From positions 1 through 48,661 of the forward strand of contig JACNJN010000110.1 in assembly GCA_014382535.1 (NCBI GenBank): a stretch of DNA of 48,661 nucleotides. Direction: 5' to 3'. Numbering within the stretch: the stretch's first letter is position 1; each line of letters begins with the position of its first letter. Both the position numbers and the translations under genes were made by a program. Under the pieces are notes generated by a model that had not been told where the DNA came from, made no database searches, and worked only from the letters and a program-made list of their open reading frames with translations. The DNA is from Candidatus Desulfolinea nitratireducens. Lineage in GTDB: Bacteria; Chloroflexota; Anaerolineae; Anaerolineales; Villigracilaceae. Shown piece by piece: positions 1 through 8,436 of the stretch.

Positions 1-73
1 CTGAGCAGGGCATGTCGTCCGCTTGATGTATAATCCATTCACCAGTTTTGTTTTTTGCTAAAGTGGACGACAT
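1..73 (-). CDS. Possible partial CDS running off the window start
   Basis: A minus-strand frame opens with ATG at 73 and stays open to base 1, giving about 24 residues beginning MSSTLAKNKTGEW. It has no recognised domain and no clear ribosome binding site upstream. The same DNA holds an 8-bp inverted repeat (TGTCGTCC at 13-20 and its complement near 64-71), so it could equally be the edge of a repeat element. Existence as a gene is uncertain. Confidence 0.25.
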   Translation of the reverse strand, partial: MSSTLAKNKTGEWIIHQADDMPCS

Positions 74-450
74 AAACCGGAATCACTGGATTGTTTCACC
101 GGAATAAGCAGTCTATTTATGAATTTACGAGCGAAGCGAAGCAATCCCCTCGAATAAAGAGCAATTTCCTTAACAATGAGACTGCTTCGGTGGTGAAGTT
201 GCCTCGCAGAATCAGCGTTTCATTTATTTTGAGCTGCTATCGTTGTTGGCAGAAATAGAAAACGGTGGAAATTTCTCTTCGCCCACATCTCAAGATAACG
301 TGACCACGCCAGATTTCAGGGGCGTTTTCCATATCCAAACATCCAAAACACCTTTTTTGCTCGTAGTTATTAGTAGTAATTCAACGAATTTTCACAAAGC
401 CCGTATCTTTTATCCGATTTGTTCGTAATACTCTTTGAAAGACAAAAAAA
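74..450. other. Intergenic stretch with degenerate palindromic repeat
   Basis: I see no convincing gene here. Around 125-215 there is an imperfect palindrome: a GCGAAGCGAAGCAATCCCC arm, then a related GAGACTGCTTCGGTGG arm on the opposite strand. It resembles the decayed dispersed 'GCAATC...GATTGCTTCG' repeats common in many bacterial genomes. The stretch just before 451 is A/T rich and probably holds the sigma-factor promoter, but no clean -35/-10 pair stands out. Confidence 0.4.
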
Positions 451-978
451 ATGCACACAAAACAAACGAGAAAAGAAATGTTTACTGAAATTTATCAGGA
501 ATACCGCTCTTTGATTTTCAAATATATCTTTTACCGTGTTGGCGACCGGCATTTGGCAGACGACCTGACTTCGGATGTTTTTGTTCGCATGGTGGATAAG
601 TATGACCACAAAACGCGCGAGGGACGTCCGCTTGCGCCGTGGTTGTATACGATCGCCCGAAATTTGATTATCGACCATCAGCGTCGCGCCGGTTTGGTTG
701 GTTGGCAGCCACTGCACGAGAATTTACCGACTACCGACAATAAGGCGCCCGAAAAACAGCTTGAAAAAGGGCTGACGCACGAATGCCTTGCCAAGGCGCT
801 GAAGGAATTGACCGAAGAGCAGCAAAAAGTTGTTTTGTTGAAGTTTGTTGAGCGGCGCAGCAATCAGGAAGTTGGCAAGCTGCTCGGTAAACCGGAAGGC
901 GCAATTAAGTCTTTGCAGCAAAGGGCGCTGACTTCGCTGCGTCGTGTATTAGAAAAGGAATCTTGCTATGAAGCATGA
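451..978 (+). CDS. ECF-type RNA polymerase sigma factor
   Basis: A 175-residue sigma-70 family protein of the extracytoplasmic function (ECF) class, which directs RNA polymerase to a small regulon. Region 2 spans about residues 10-75, including the DDLTSDVFVRMV segment that contacts core polymerase and the -10 element. Region 4 is at about 105-165 and ends in a helix-turn-helix (SNQEVGKLLGKPEGAIKSLQ) for -35 recognition. Regions 1 and 3 are absent, as usual for this class. The 3' end overlaps the next gene by 11 bp, so the pair is probably co-transcribed and translationally coupled. ATG 451 is taken as the start. ATG 478 (MFTEIYQEY), preceded by a purine-rich stretch, is a fair alternative. 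Confidence 0.9.
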   Translation: MHTKQTRKEMFTEIYQEYRSLIFKYIFYRVGDRHLADDLTSDVFVRMVDKYDHKTREGRPLAPWLYTIARNLIIDHQRRAGLVGWQPLHENLPTTDNKAPEKQLEKGLTHECLAKALKELTEEQQKVVLLKFVERRSNQEVGKLLGKPEGAIKSLQQRALTSLRRVLEKESCYEA

Positions 979-2281
979 TTTTGACAGCATTTTAGATCTT
1001 TGTATTGAGCGAATGGCGGCAGGTGAAAGCCTTGATGCCTGCCTCGCAGATTACCCCGAACACGCGAATGAATTGGAGGCTTTACTCAAAATAACGCAAA
1101 GTTTGTATACACTCCCCCCACTGAATAGCGCTGAATCTGCCGCGCAGGCAGGGCTTCAGGCAATGGTCGATAAAGTCGATGAAGCGCCGCTTGTCTTACC
1201 GTTTTTTTTAAGAACCAAAACTCGTTTTACTAGTTTTTTTGAAGGAATTTCTAAAACCATTTTCTTTTCAAAGGAGAATCTCATGTTACGTAGACCTTTA
1301 TTTGCAACCTTTCTTGTTTTGATCGCATTATTTGCGGGAACGACGATGACGGCAGCCGCCGCACAGGACGCCCTTCCGGGTGACGCGCTTTACGCCGTGA
1401 AAACCTCTGTTGAGGACCTGCGCCTCAGCATGTCCTGGGATACTGCTGCCGAAGCAGAGCAATCTTTGCTGCTTGCAAACCAGCGCTTGGAAGAGATTAA
1501 CGAATTGTTGGCGCAAAACCGTTATGAAGAAGTTGCCGTAGGTGTTGAACGTTTTCAGCATCATCTGAGCGATGCCTTGGATGCGCTCGAAACTTTGCAA
1601 AAGAGCGACCCCGCTGCTGCGCAGCAACTGGCCAACCTCATTGCATCCCAATTGGGTCAGCAGTCAGCTTTTATTGGTCAAATTTTGGTGAATAATCCGA
1701 ACTTCGATCTGAGCGCCCTGCAAGCCAGCCTGACCACCGGCAGCTCACAATTGGACGATAACGCAAATAGTAATGACGACAGCAGCAACGACAACACCGG
1801 CGATGACAATGTCAACAGCAATGACAATTCTGACGATGACAACGCCAACAGCAACGATAATTCTGACGACGACAACGCCAACAGCAACGACGACGATAGC
1901 ATCAATGATAATTCTGACGACGACAATGCCAATAACAACGACGACGACAGCAGCAACGATAATTCTGACGACGACAATGCCAATAGCAACGACGACGACA
2001 GCAGCAACGACAACTCTGACGACGATAGCGGCAACGATAACTCCGACGATGATGACAGCAGCAATGACAACACCAGCAACGACAACGCCAACAGCAATGA
2101 CGATGACAGCAGCAACGACAATTCTGGTGATGACAATGTCAATAGCAATGATGATGACAGCAGCAATAACAATTCTGACGACGACAACTCCGGCAGCAGC
2201 AATAGCGGCAGCGGCGGCGGTAGCGACGACAGCAGTGACGACGATGACAAAGCTGACGACGACAAAAGCGATGATGATTAA
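968..2281 (+). CDS. DUF5667-like membrane protein with Asp/Asn/Ser repeat tail
   Basis: A 437-residue protein encoded directly after, and overlapping, the ECF sigma factor. Residues 1-70 are a soluble acidic head. A hydrophobic segment (about 108-130, LFATFLVLIALFAGTTMTAAA) is a membrane anchor, and the following ALPGDALYAVKTSVEDLRL is typical of DUF5667 proteins, which often sit beside ECF sigma genes. Residues about 258-437 are almost only D, N and S, with a recurring 17-residue unit (three near-identical copies at about 1859-2011). The head may bind the sigma factor as an anti-sigma-like partner and the tail would be outside the cell, perhaps binding divalent cations; both points are inference. 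Long open frames on the other strand and in frame +3 over the repeat are artefacts of its composition. Confidence 0.8.
   Translation: MKHDFDSILDLCIERMAAGESLDACLADYPEHANELEALLKITQSLYTLPPLNSAESAAQAGLQAMVDKVDEAPLVLPFFLRTKTRFTSFFEGISKTIFFSKENLMLRRPLFATFLVLIALFAGTTMTAAAAQDALPGDALYAVKTSVEDLRLSMSWDTAAEAEQSLLLANQRLEEINELLAQNRYEEVAVGVERFQHHLSDALDALETLQKSDPAAAQQLANLIASQLGQQSAFIGQILVNNPNFDLSALQASLTTGSSQLDDNANSNDDSSNDNTGDDNVNSNDNSDDDNANSNDNSDDDNANSNDDDSINDNSDDDNANNNDDDSSNDNSDDDNANSNDDDSSNDNSDDDSGNDNSDDDDSSNDNTSNDNANSNDDDSSNDNSGDDNVNSNDDDSSNNNSDDDNSGSSNSGSGGGSDDSSDDDDKADDDKSDDD
1755..2278 (+). repeat. Tandem 51-bp-type repeat coding for D/N/S-rich tail
   Basis: The coding DNA is a degenerate tandem repeat built from GAC/GAT, AAC/AAT and AGC codons. 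The clearest units are 51 bp (17 residues, NSDDDNANSNDDDS plus three residues) at about 1859-1909, 1910-1960 and 1961-2011, flanked by shortened versions. Such arrays change length by slippage or unequal recombination. Confidence 0.8.
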
Positions 2282-2308
2282 TTCATAAAGACAGTTTATC
2301 TATCTCCA

Positions 2309-2344
2309 GAAAGCCACAGCAGAAATATTTCTGCTGTGGCTTTC
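2309..2344. terminator. Perfect 18-bp palindrome, probable hairpin
   Basis: The arms at 2309-2326 and 2327-2344 are exact complements (core AAAGCCACAGCAG). The position just after the sigma/DUF5667 pair suggests a transcription end or mRNA 3' stabiliser. No U tract follows on the plus strand, so it is not a textbook intrinsic terminator. Confidence 0.5.
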
Positions 2345-2361
2345 AAAAACCAGGCGAATCC

Positions 2362-3936
2362 ATGTTTAAAAAAATATCTCTTCCACGCCATAAATTCCCA
2401 GCAAGCTCATTCGAAAACCTTAAAAAGAACAGCCGAAAAAGACTGATGATAATCTCAACATCAAGGGATTTTCAAATCGGCGTGATACTTTTTGCCGTGT
2501 TTTTGGCAGCCCTGCTGCTGATCCAATTTGCGACACCGGGATTGGTTGGAAACGATGGTTATTACCATATCAAAGCTGCCTATATTTTGCGGACAGAAGG
2601 GCTCAAACCTGATTTCAACTGGCTACCGCTCACCATACTGAATGCCGAAAATTATTATGATCATCACTACCTGTTTCACATCCTGATGATCCTTTTCACC
2701 TTTGGTGATCTGCGCATTGGGGCTAAACTGGCGAGTGTATTTTTTCCGACGCTGGCATTTCTCTCGATATGGTATTTGCTCAAAAAGCAGAAAGTTCCCT
2801 ATGCAGAACTCTGGTCGTTGGGATTGTTGATCATTTCAGAAGCCTTTATCTACCGCATGAATATGCCGCGCGCGCAATCGCTCTCCCTTTTGCTGCTGGT
2901 GTGGACACTGCATGTGCTTTTGCAAAAAGAATACAAATGGTTGACGCTGCTTGGTTTTCTCTATGTTTGGTCGTATAACGCTTTTCCGCTGATCGTCATT
3001 GTGGTTTTCTTGTATCTGGTTGCCCACCTGTTGACGGAGCGAAAACTTGTCTGGACCCCGCTCGTCTATGCCGTGGTTGGCGTTGTGCTTGGTTTGGTCA
3101 TCAATCCATATTTCCCCGAAAATCTACTCTTTATCTATCGCCATATCACACCAAAATTATTTGATATGGCTGCCGTCCCAGTTGGGAATGAATGGTCGCC
3201 CTACAGAACAGCTACCCTGCTAGAAAACTCCGGTTTTGCGCTGCTCATCTTCGCATCCGGGATTGTGGCATTGGGGTTGAAATCAAAAAAGATGAATGTA
3301 GCCACTGCGACCAGTCTTTTTCTCACGCTCACGTTTAGTTTTATGCTCTTTGAGGCGCGGCGCTTCATTGAATATGCCCCGCCCTTTATGTTGATTTTTG
3401 CCGCATTTGCCTGGCAGCCTGTGCTGGAAGAGATTCGGCAGAATGAGCAGGAGAAATCAAAGAGATCGCCAGTTATGCGCCTGGCTCCAATTTTTGTTCT
3501 TGTCTTATTTATGCCCTTAGCGTGGGGTGCTATGGTCGGCGCGCGGAAACAACTTCAGGAAAGCGGTAGACCGTACCAACGTTATCAAGGGGCATCCGCC
3601 TGGTTGGTGGCAAACACGCCTGAAGACAGTCGCGTTTTCCAAACAGATTGGGATGATTTCCCGCAACTTTTCTTCCACAATCATCATAATACCTATACCA
3701 TCGGGCTGGATCCTACTTATATGGAGATCTATGACCCGGCACTCTACGCTGAGTGGGTCGCCATCACGCGCGGAAAGATGGCTGAGATCGGAGAAAAGAT
3801 CAAGAACGATTTTAGCGGCGATTATGTCATCACTGGACTTTCACAAACCCGCTTCATAAAAAAGGTTGAAGGCGATGAGAACCTGGAGCTTGTATATGAA
3901 GACGGTTATGCAAAGATTTATAAAGTGTTGCCCTGA
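2362..3936 (+). CDS. Polytopic membrane protein, GT-C/STT3-like putative glycosyltransferase
   Basis: A 524-residue integral membrane protein with roughly ten hydrophobic helices between residues 35 and 400, followed by a soluble C-terminal domain of about 120 residues. An early loop after the first helix carries GNDGYYHIKAAYIL, an acidic/aromatic motif like the D-x-Y-Y/H first-loop motif of GT-C glycosyltransferases and STT3-type oligosaccharyltransferases, which use lipid-linked sugars. The soluble end (PEDSRVFQTDWDDFPQLFF) resembles C-terminal domains of such enzymes. ATG 2362 has no strong binding site; ATG 2446-2448 (MIISTSRDF) is an alternative start. Exact substrate is unknown. The assignment to a transferase rests on topology and motif only. 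Confidence 0.6.
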   Translation: MFKKISLPRHKFPASSFENLKKNSRKRLMIISTSRDFQIGVILFAVFLAALLLIQFATPGLVGNDGYYHIKAAYILRTEGLKPDFNWLPLTILNAENYYDHHYLFHILMILFTFGDLRIGAKLASVFFPTLAFLSIWYLLKKQKVPYAELWSLGLLIISEAFIYRMNMPRAQSLSLLLLVWTLHVLLQKEYKWLTLLGFLYVWSYNAFPLIVIVVFLYLVAHLLTERKLVWTPLVYAVVGVVLGLVINPYFPENLLFIYRHITPKLFDMAAVPVGNEWSPYRTATLLENSGFALLIFASGIVALGLKSKKMNVATATSLFLTLTFSFMLFEARRFIEYAPPFMLIFAAFAWQPVLEEIRQNEQEKSKRSPVMRLAPIFVLVLFMPLAWGAMVGARKQLQESGRPYQRYQGASAWLVANTPEDSRVFQTDWDDFPQLFFHNHHNTYTIGLDPTYMEIYDPALYAEWVAITRGKMAEIGEKIKNDFSGDYVITGLSQTRFIKKVEGDENLELVYEDGYAKIYKVLP

Positions 3937-4040
3937 CAGTAAAATATTCCTCTTTCAAACCTGCTTCGCTCCCCCTATTCTCTAGGTAAACTCCCCCACA
4001 TGAAATCTACTGCTATCGCCTTTCCTGATATTGCTTTGGC

Positions 4041-6236
4041 TAAGCCTGTTTTTCGCACCTTACCAAGTGAATAGAGAGGCAAAAACAGGCCAACATCCCC
4101 GAAAAAGTCAGGAATGGCCGCCCCAAAGGGGCAAGGACCCGGCAAGCGGGGTAAGTTTGTTATCCAGTTGACTGGGTATTTATGAGCAGGCGCGATAATG
4201 CCTGGGACCCCCGAAGTTTAGCTGTGGCTTGTTGGCAAGCGTAACGGCGGCGGCAAGGATAGCGTCAACCCGGGAGTGGGTGAAACATCTTCCACGAGCG
4301 TTTCGAGGGCGGCAGCGACCAACTGCAGGATGGCAAAACATTCTGGTGAGATGGGCGTCAATCGTCGCATGAGACTGCCATCGATGAAGTGGGTTTCGAT
4401 GAGGGTCAAGTTTTGAAGTTGTTGGATGATTTGGCGGGTGGTTAGCTGGAGACCCTGTTGGCGGGTTTGACGCTCCAGAATGCTGTAAGCCAAGAGCGCT
4501 ACCATATTGAGCATCAGCATGGCTGCAATACGGCGGTCTTTGTGCAAATAGATGGGCGTGACTTTCAAGTCGCTCTTGCTAATAAGAAACCGCTTTTCGC
4601 CCCCATCTTTCTCCCGATAGAGGCGGAAGATCTCTTGGTGAGAAAGGCTCCAGTCGTTGGTGACTAGCAGGTAGCGGCCATCTAAACGCTCTTCCTGTGC
4701 GAGCAGGCTTTTGTTGATTTGCCAGGTTATGTTGACTTGACCGGTGGGGGTTTGATAGACGGTGGTATCCATCAAGTGGCCAGTTTTCGATGCTCGTAGA
4801 CGGGCGTTCACTCGCCTTTTGATCGCCTTGATGGTGCGTAAGCGGGGTTGCCCAATGTCGTTGCGGACCTGAGCCAGTTCTTTGTCCAGTTCCTGAAGTT
4901 GGGTCTTTCGGGCTAGGCGGAATTGATCTCGCAGGGGTCCAGACACAACAACCAATCCTTTGTGGGTGACCGTGTGTCCTTCGTGAGTGAATGTGACTGT
5001 GCATCCCCGCCCCCAGTATCGAGGATCTGGCTCAGGCACAATCGGACAGGCTTCGAATTGCTCGTCATTCCAGGTTTTCAGCAAGGCGCGATGTTCTTTT
5101 TGATGGGCTTTCAATCCGGTCAGATGGCGCAAGCCAACCCGATCATAAGTCACAGCGATTTCGGCATTCATCATAGCCCGGTCCCCGACAACCAAGGTCT
5201 GATCCAAATCCTGTCCGTGGTCTTTCAGCCACTGAGCCAAGTTCTGCATATTGCTCTGCACGGTGGCTTGGTCAGCCGTGCGGCCTGACCACAGACGGTA
5301 GAGACCGGGCAGATTGCCGTCAGCCAGCGTGTTCAAGCTCAACTTGAATTTACGTTTGTCATTGGGTGTATTGTGAGCGAAGCCAAAATCGATCAGTTTG
5401 CTGTCTGCATAGCGACCATGCACCGCAAAAGCCGTCAAGTCGTAGAAAATGACTGACAAATCTACATCTGCCTTGCGCAGCGCCACGGTCACAATCTCAA
5501 TCCAGATGGCTTCCAGATGAGGTTCTAACGCATCCAGGGTACGCTCCAGCCGATCATCGTTGAACTTGGCGGCTGGCACGCCAAGTGCCGCAGTCAATAC
5601 CGTCTGCCCCACCCAGTCCGCCACTCGGTAAAGCGGCAGAGGGAAGGTCAGTCGATTGATGACCAGCACCAAGGAAACGGCACCATGATCGACATCGCCC
5701 TGCGTAGGACAGTAGCGATTGATGATCCGACGCACTTCCAAAGTCTCCAGCAAGGCGTACAGCACCGGTATTGCGCCTATTTGGTAACGGTGTTGGCGAA
5801 CTGTCAGATGCTCCACCACCCAGGCTATTGGCAGCATGCCCTTCAAAGCCAGTTTCGCCAACATAGCTGTCTGTTTGGCTTGCCTATAGCTTTTCTGCCA
5901 GGCACGATACCGCCGCAGCGCCCATTTTTTCCATCTTCTTCTGCGCACTCGCCAGGGAAATAGCGCCCCATCTTCCTCATGATGCGTCACGATGCCCGGC
6001 AACAACGTCGACAGGGTCTGGGTTTCTATCCCAGCGAATGGCGACAGCAGCGCAATAATTAATACCGCCAGCCAGATAATCCAGATTTTAATTCGCGTTC
6101 GGGTGAGTTTCGTGGCAAAATTCATAGGAAGATGCTCTGCAAAGTTGGTTTTGAATTACCTTAACTTTGCCACAAAAGGAGCATCTTCGCTATTGTTTCT
6201 CTCTATTCAGTTTGTAAGGTGCGAAATATAGGCTAA
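4041..6236 (-). mobile_element. IS1634-like insertion sequence with 38-bp imperfect inverted repeats
   Basis: The element is bounded by imperfect terminal inverted repeats at 4041-4078 and 6199-6236 (33 of 38 positions match; shared core TTTCGCACCTTAC, then TGAATAGAGAG). It contains one long transposase gene on the minus strand. If the repeats are read as ending at GCCT/AGGC (4044 and 6233), the flanks share a 3-bp TAA; a longer target duplication is not visible. A hairpin (GCCCC/GGGGC, 4120-4132) lies between the left repeat and the transposase stop. Length is about 2.2 kb. Confidence 0.85.
4218..6125 (-). CDS. IS1634/IS4-superfamily DDE transposase with N-terminal extension
   Basis: A 635-residue transposase that would cut and rejoin the ends of the surrounding element. 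A DUF4277-like N-terminal domain starts at about residue 110 (HRYQIGAIPVLYALLETLEV). The RNase H-like catalytic core shows an Asp in IFYDLTAFAVHG, a second Asp in TLVVGDRAMMN, and a Glu in the YREKDGGEKRF region typical of IS4-type enzymes. The reading frame is intact. Odd features are a hydrophobic helix at residues 13-32 and a very basic segment (RRRRWKKWALRRYRAW) before the usual family start, giving about 100 extra residues. Translation could instead begin internally, for example at the Met of MLAKLALKGMLP. Confidence 0.85.
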   Translation of the reverse strand: MNFATKLTRTRIKIWIIWLAVLIIALLSPFAGIETQTLSTLLPGIVTHHEEDGALFPWRVRRRRWKKWALRRYRAWQKSYRQAKQTAMLAKLALKGMLPIAWVVEHLTVRQHRYQIGAIPVLYALLETLEVRRIINRYCPTQGDVDHGAVSLVLVINRLTFPLPLYRVADWVGQTVLTAALGVPAAKFNDDRLERTLDALEPHLEAIWIEIVTVALRKADVDLSVIFYDLTAFAVHGRYADSKLIDFGFAHNTPNDKRKFKLSLNTLADGNLPGLYRLWSGRTADQATVQSNMQNLAQWLKDHGQDLDQTLVVGDRAMMNAEIAVTYDRVGLRHLTGLKAHQKEHRALLKTWNDEQFEACPIVPEPDPRYWGRGCTVTFTHEGHTVTHKGLVVVSGPLRDQFRLARKTQLQELDKELAQVRNDIGQPRLRTIKAIKRRVNARLRASKTGHLMDTTVYQTPTGQVNITWQINKSLLAQEERLDGRYLLVTNDWSLSHQEIFRLYREKDGGEKRFLISKSDLKVTPIYLHKDRRIAAMLMLNMVALLAYSILERQTRQQGLQLTTRQIIQQLQNLTLIETHFIDGSLMRRLTPISPECFAILQLVAAALETLVEDVSPTPGLTLSLPPPLRLPTSHS

Positions 6237-6320
6237 GTAATCACAAGCGACAACAATATATGGTGCGAGCGAGGTTGATTGTGCCAGCATATTAGGAAAC
6301 TAATCAGCCATTTTACACTC

Positions 6321-7058
6321 TCATGTATATGCAATATCACTCAGATAAATCACTGCGGCAGATAGAATAATCATTCCTGCCCCAGCAAGCTGAATCCCCA
6401 CAAGCCTCTCACCCAGAAAGAGCATTGCCAGCACACTGACCATGATCGGCGTCATCATCGACATAAGGGTCATATAAGATGCAGTTGAAACACTCAAGGT
6501 GCGGTAGAGATAAATCCATGTTAAAGCGAGCAGGATACCGCTCAGAATAGGTGGTCCACCAGGCCTATTCGGGCGCGGAACCATAACAGCCTCCTCCAAG
6601 GTATAGAATTCACCCGAGAAATCTGATGGCTGATCACTTTGCAGCAAACGCGTGACCACTTCCAGACCTTCTTCCATGCGGCGGAAACGACCGTCTAAAT
6701 CCAGCAGTGGAAAGCCGAAATTTTCATGCTCACGGTCTTGCCAGCCTGCACCCAGGCCGAGTGTCAAACGTCCATTGGAAAGGTCATCTATGGCGCTTGC
6801 CATACGCGCGGTATGTACAGGATGGCGGAAAGAGAATGGTGTTACCAATGGGCCAAATTCGATGCGTTTGGTATTGCCGGCTAGCCAGGTGAAGGAAACC
6901 CATAGATCCAGAGAGTCGATATCCGGCGGATTGCTATTGGTGAAATGGTCTGAACGATATAAACCAGCAAAGCCCAAATCTTCCACGAGCTGCACAATCT
7001 TTTTCCAGCGCGGCCAGTTCAGTCCGTTCTGGCCTTCGATCATGATGGCGATATCCAT
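6321..7058 (-). pseudogene. Chimeric remnant: LLM-class oxidoreductase N-terminus fused to EamA transporter C-terminus
   Basis: Residues 1 to about 172 match the first half of a luciferase-like (LLM class, F420/FMN-dependent) oxidoreductase: MDIAIMIEGQNGL start, GLYRSDHF, RLTLGLGAGW and the late PNRPGGPPIL motif. The homology then stops abruptly, and residues 173-245 (SGILLALTWIYLYRTLS to the end) are the last two or three helices of an EamA/DMT-family transporter, including LFLGERLVGIQLAG. Full-length LLM enzymes have about 300 residues, so the barrel is half missing. The junction lies near 6540. The simplest reading is an in-frame deletion joining two neighbouring genes; neither function is likely retained. 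The IS element 85 bp away may mark the rearranged site. Confidence 0.8.
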
Positions 7059-7325
7059 TGTTGGGTTTCCTCTCCATTTTTGGTGGTAAATGTATAGTTT
7101 TTACGGGTCGATCTCTGCACGCCGCTCCAACTGCACGCGGAAATTCTACCATGAGCGCGCCTGTCATTCCGAACTCGAAGACTGGTACAAGCGAGGCGTA
7201 GATTATCACACTCTGGAACGAAGCCCACCCCGAAGACCCGATTGACAGTTAAGCAAGTTCATTGGGGAGATCAAGCGGCAATACTTCAATATTAAACCGC
7301 TTGACTTACGCAAACAAGCCTCGCT
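7059..7325. other. Decayed intergenic DNA
   Basis: No gene is supported. The stretch 7150-7215 carries degraded CCTGTCATTCCGAA-type repeat sequence. The GGAGAGGAAACCCAACA stretch just upstream of the chimeric gene (near 7059-7075, read on the minus strand) could supply its ribosome binding site. Confidence 0.35.
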
Positions 7326-7434
7326 GCCAAATACTTCCTTGGCGATGCTCTAGGCTCTGTGCGTCAATTAACTCACCCCGCTGGCGACGTAACCCTCACC
7401 CAAAACTACGCACCTTATGGTGAAATCATTTCAG
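7326..7434 (+). pseudogene. RHS/YD-repeat core fragment
   Basis: The frame starting at 7326 reads AKYFLGDALGSVRQLTHPAG followed by DVTLTQNYAPYGEIIS. This is the conserved YxxDALGSVRQLTD...YdPYG motif of RHS repeat-associated core domains. Only about 36 residues remain, with no start codon, no upstream YD repeats and no toxin domain downstream, so it is a fragment of a once larger RHS gene. The -10 box of the next gene begins two bases after it. Confidence 0.8.
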
Positions 7435-7435
7435 G

Positions 7436-7441
7436 TATAAT
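7436..7441 (+). promoter_or_regulatory. TATAAT -10 box, leaderless-type start
   Basis: GGTATAAT ends 6 nt before the ATG at 7448, so the transcript would begin at or next to the start codon. No good -35 is visible. It lies at the end of the RHS fragment. Confidence 0.5.
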
Positions 7442-7447
7442 GACCCT

Positions 7448-7669
7448 ATGTACCACCGCCATCTTACCCACCAGGAATTTACGCTGGCTGCCATTGATGA
7501 CGTCATTGCTCGCGGCAAGCGCCAGGACTGGGCAGAGTTGCGTCAGGCAGTCCTAAAAGACAAGAATATGATAGATAAGGTTCTTAAGGTTTGTCGCGCT
7601 CATTTATCAGACCCTTACGCGCAGCGTTATCATTTCTGGAAAGAATATGTCGAACGACAACTTGCCTGA
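7448..7669 (+). CDS. Small conserved protein paired with nucleotidyltransferase
   Basis: A 73-residue, mostly helical, charged protein (MYHRHLTHQEFTLAAIDDVI at the start, RYHFWKEYVERQLA at the end). I do not recognise a named domain. Its stop lies 23 bp inside the next gene, which encodes a nucleotidyltransferase-fold protein, so the two are almost certainly co-translated. Small upstream partners of AbiEii-like nucleotidyltransferases often act as antitoxins or substrate-selection subunits; that role here is inference. The AbiEi antitoxin fold (winged helix, about 200 residues) is not present. Confidence 0.75.
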   Translation: MYHRHLTHQEFTLAAIDDVIARGKRQDWAELRQAVLKDKNMIDKVLKVCRAHLSDPYAQRYHFWKEYVERQLA

Positions 7670-8339
7670 GTGGGAGCAGGTTCTCTCCTCTGCGGCTCAC
7701 TTGCAACGAATTCTGCCTGAATCTGTTCTCGTTGGTGGCACAGCCGCATCTGTATATGCTACTCATCGTCTGTCTGTGGATGCCGATCATATTTTGACCG
7801 ATCTGCGACAACGCTTTGATGATGTGCTGGCTGAATTAGAGTCGGTCGCAGGGTGGAAAACTGCTCGCGTCAAACGTCCAGTCCTGATCCTTGGTAGCTT
7901 GGATGGAATCGAAACCGGGGTGCGACAATTGATTCGAGATGAACCCCTGGAAACTACAGAGATCAAACATTTGGGGGGGAAAATTTCTGTCCCAACAGAG
8001 GGCGAAATACTTCGCATCAAGGGAGTATTAATTCTTAAGCGTAACGCAACTCGAGACTATCTTGATTTTGTAGCCCTGGCTGACCATATTGGCACAGAGA
8101 AAATGATTGAGGCTTTGCGTTCATTTGATCATTTATATCCTCAACCAAATGAAGAGTCAGCTTTGCAACAATTGCAGATTCAATTGTCACAGCCACTACC
8201 TTTCGATCTCGAAGAACTCAATCTGGATGAGTATAAAAATTTAGCAAAACGCTGGCGCAACTGGCAGAAGGTCAAAGTAGCATGCATTGATGCTGCCACC
8301 CTGATTTTTGATCGCATTGTAGGGATAAGCAACGAGTAA
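7647..8339 (+). CDS. AbiEii/MNT-like nucleotidyltransferase-fold protein
   Basis: A 230-residue protein with a nucleotidyltransferase signature near the N-terminus: LVGGTAASVYATHRLSVDAD, that is GG(T/S) followed by a helix and an R-x-S-x-D-x-D metal-binding motif, as in AbiEii/AbiGii toxin-family enzymes. Later segments (GEILRIKGVLILKRNATRDY, a K...K...RD pattern, then DFVALADHIG) also match that family. Such proteins transfer nucleotides to tRNA or protein targets and often work as toxins controlled by an adjacent gene. The gene overlaps the 73-residue ORF and is followed by a convergent lipoprotein gene. Toxin function is unproven; a housekeeping transferase or a scavenged remnant are other options. 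Confidence 0.75.
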   Translation: MSNDNLPEWEQVLSSAAHLQRILPESVLVGGTAASVYATHRLSVDADHILTDLRQRFDDVLAELESVAGWKTARVKRPVLILGSLDGIETGVRQLIRDEPLETTEIKHLGGKISVPTEGEILRIKGVLILKRNATRDYLDFVALADHIGTEKMIEALRSFDHLYPQPNEESALQQLQIQLSQPLPFDLEELNLDEYKNLAKRWRNWQKVKVACIDAATLIFDRIVGISNE

Positions 8340-8436
8340 GCATTTACTTTACCTTTGTGAATTTGAGTTTACAACGGTCTTGGAGACCCCCACCAGCTAC
8401 ATAACTGGTCCGTATATTAGCTTTAACACCAAATAT

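Noticed and set aside
1678-2288. Long open frames on the minus strand and in plus frame 3 over the repeat
   Set aside because: They give Leu/Ser-only and Thr/Ala-only proteins, a by-product of the D/N/S codon repeat; no start signals.
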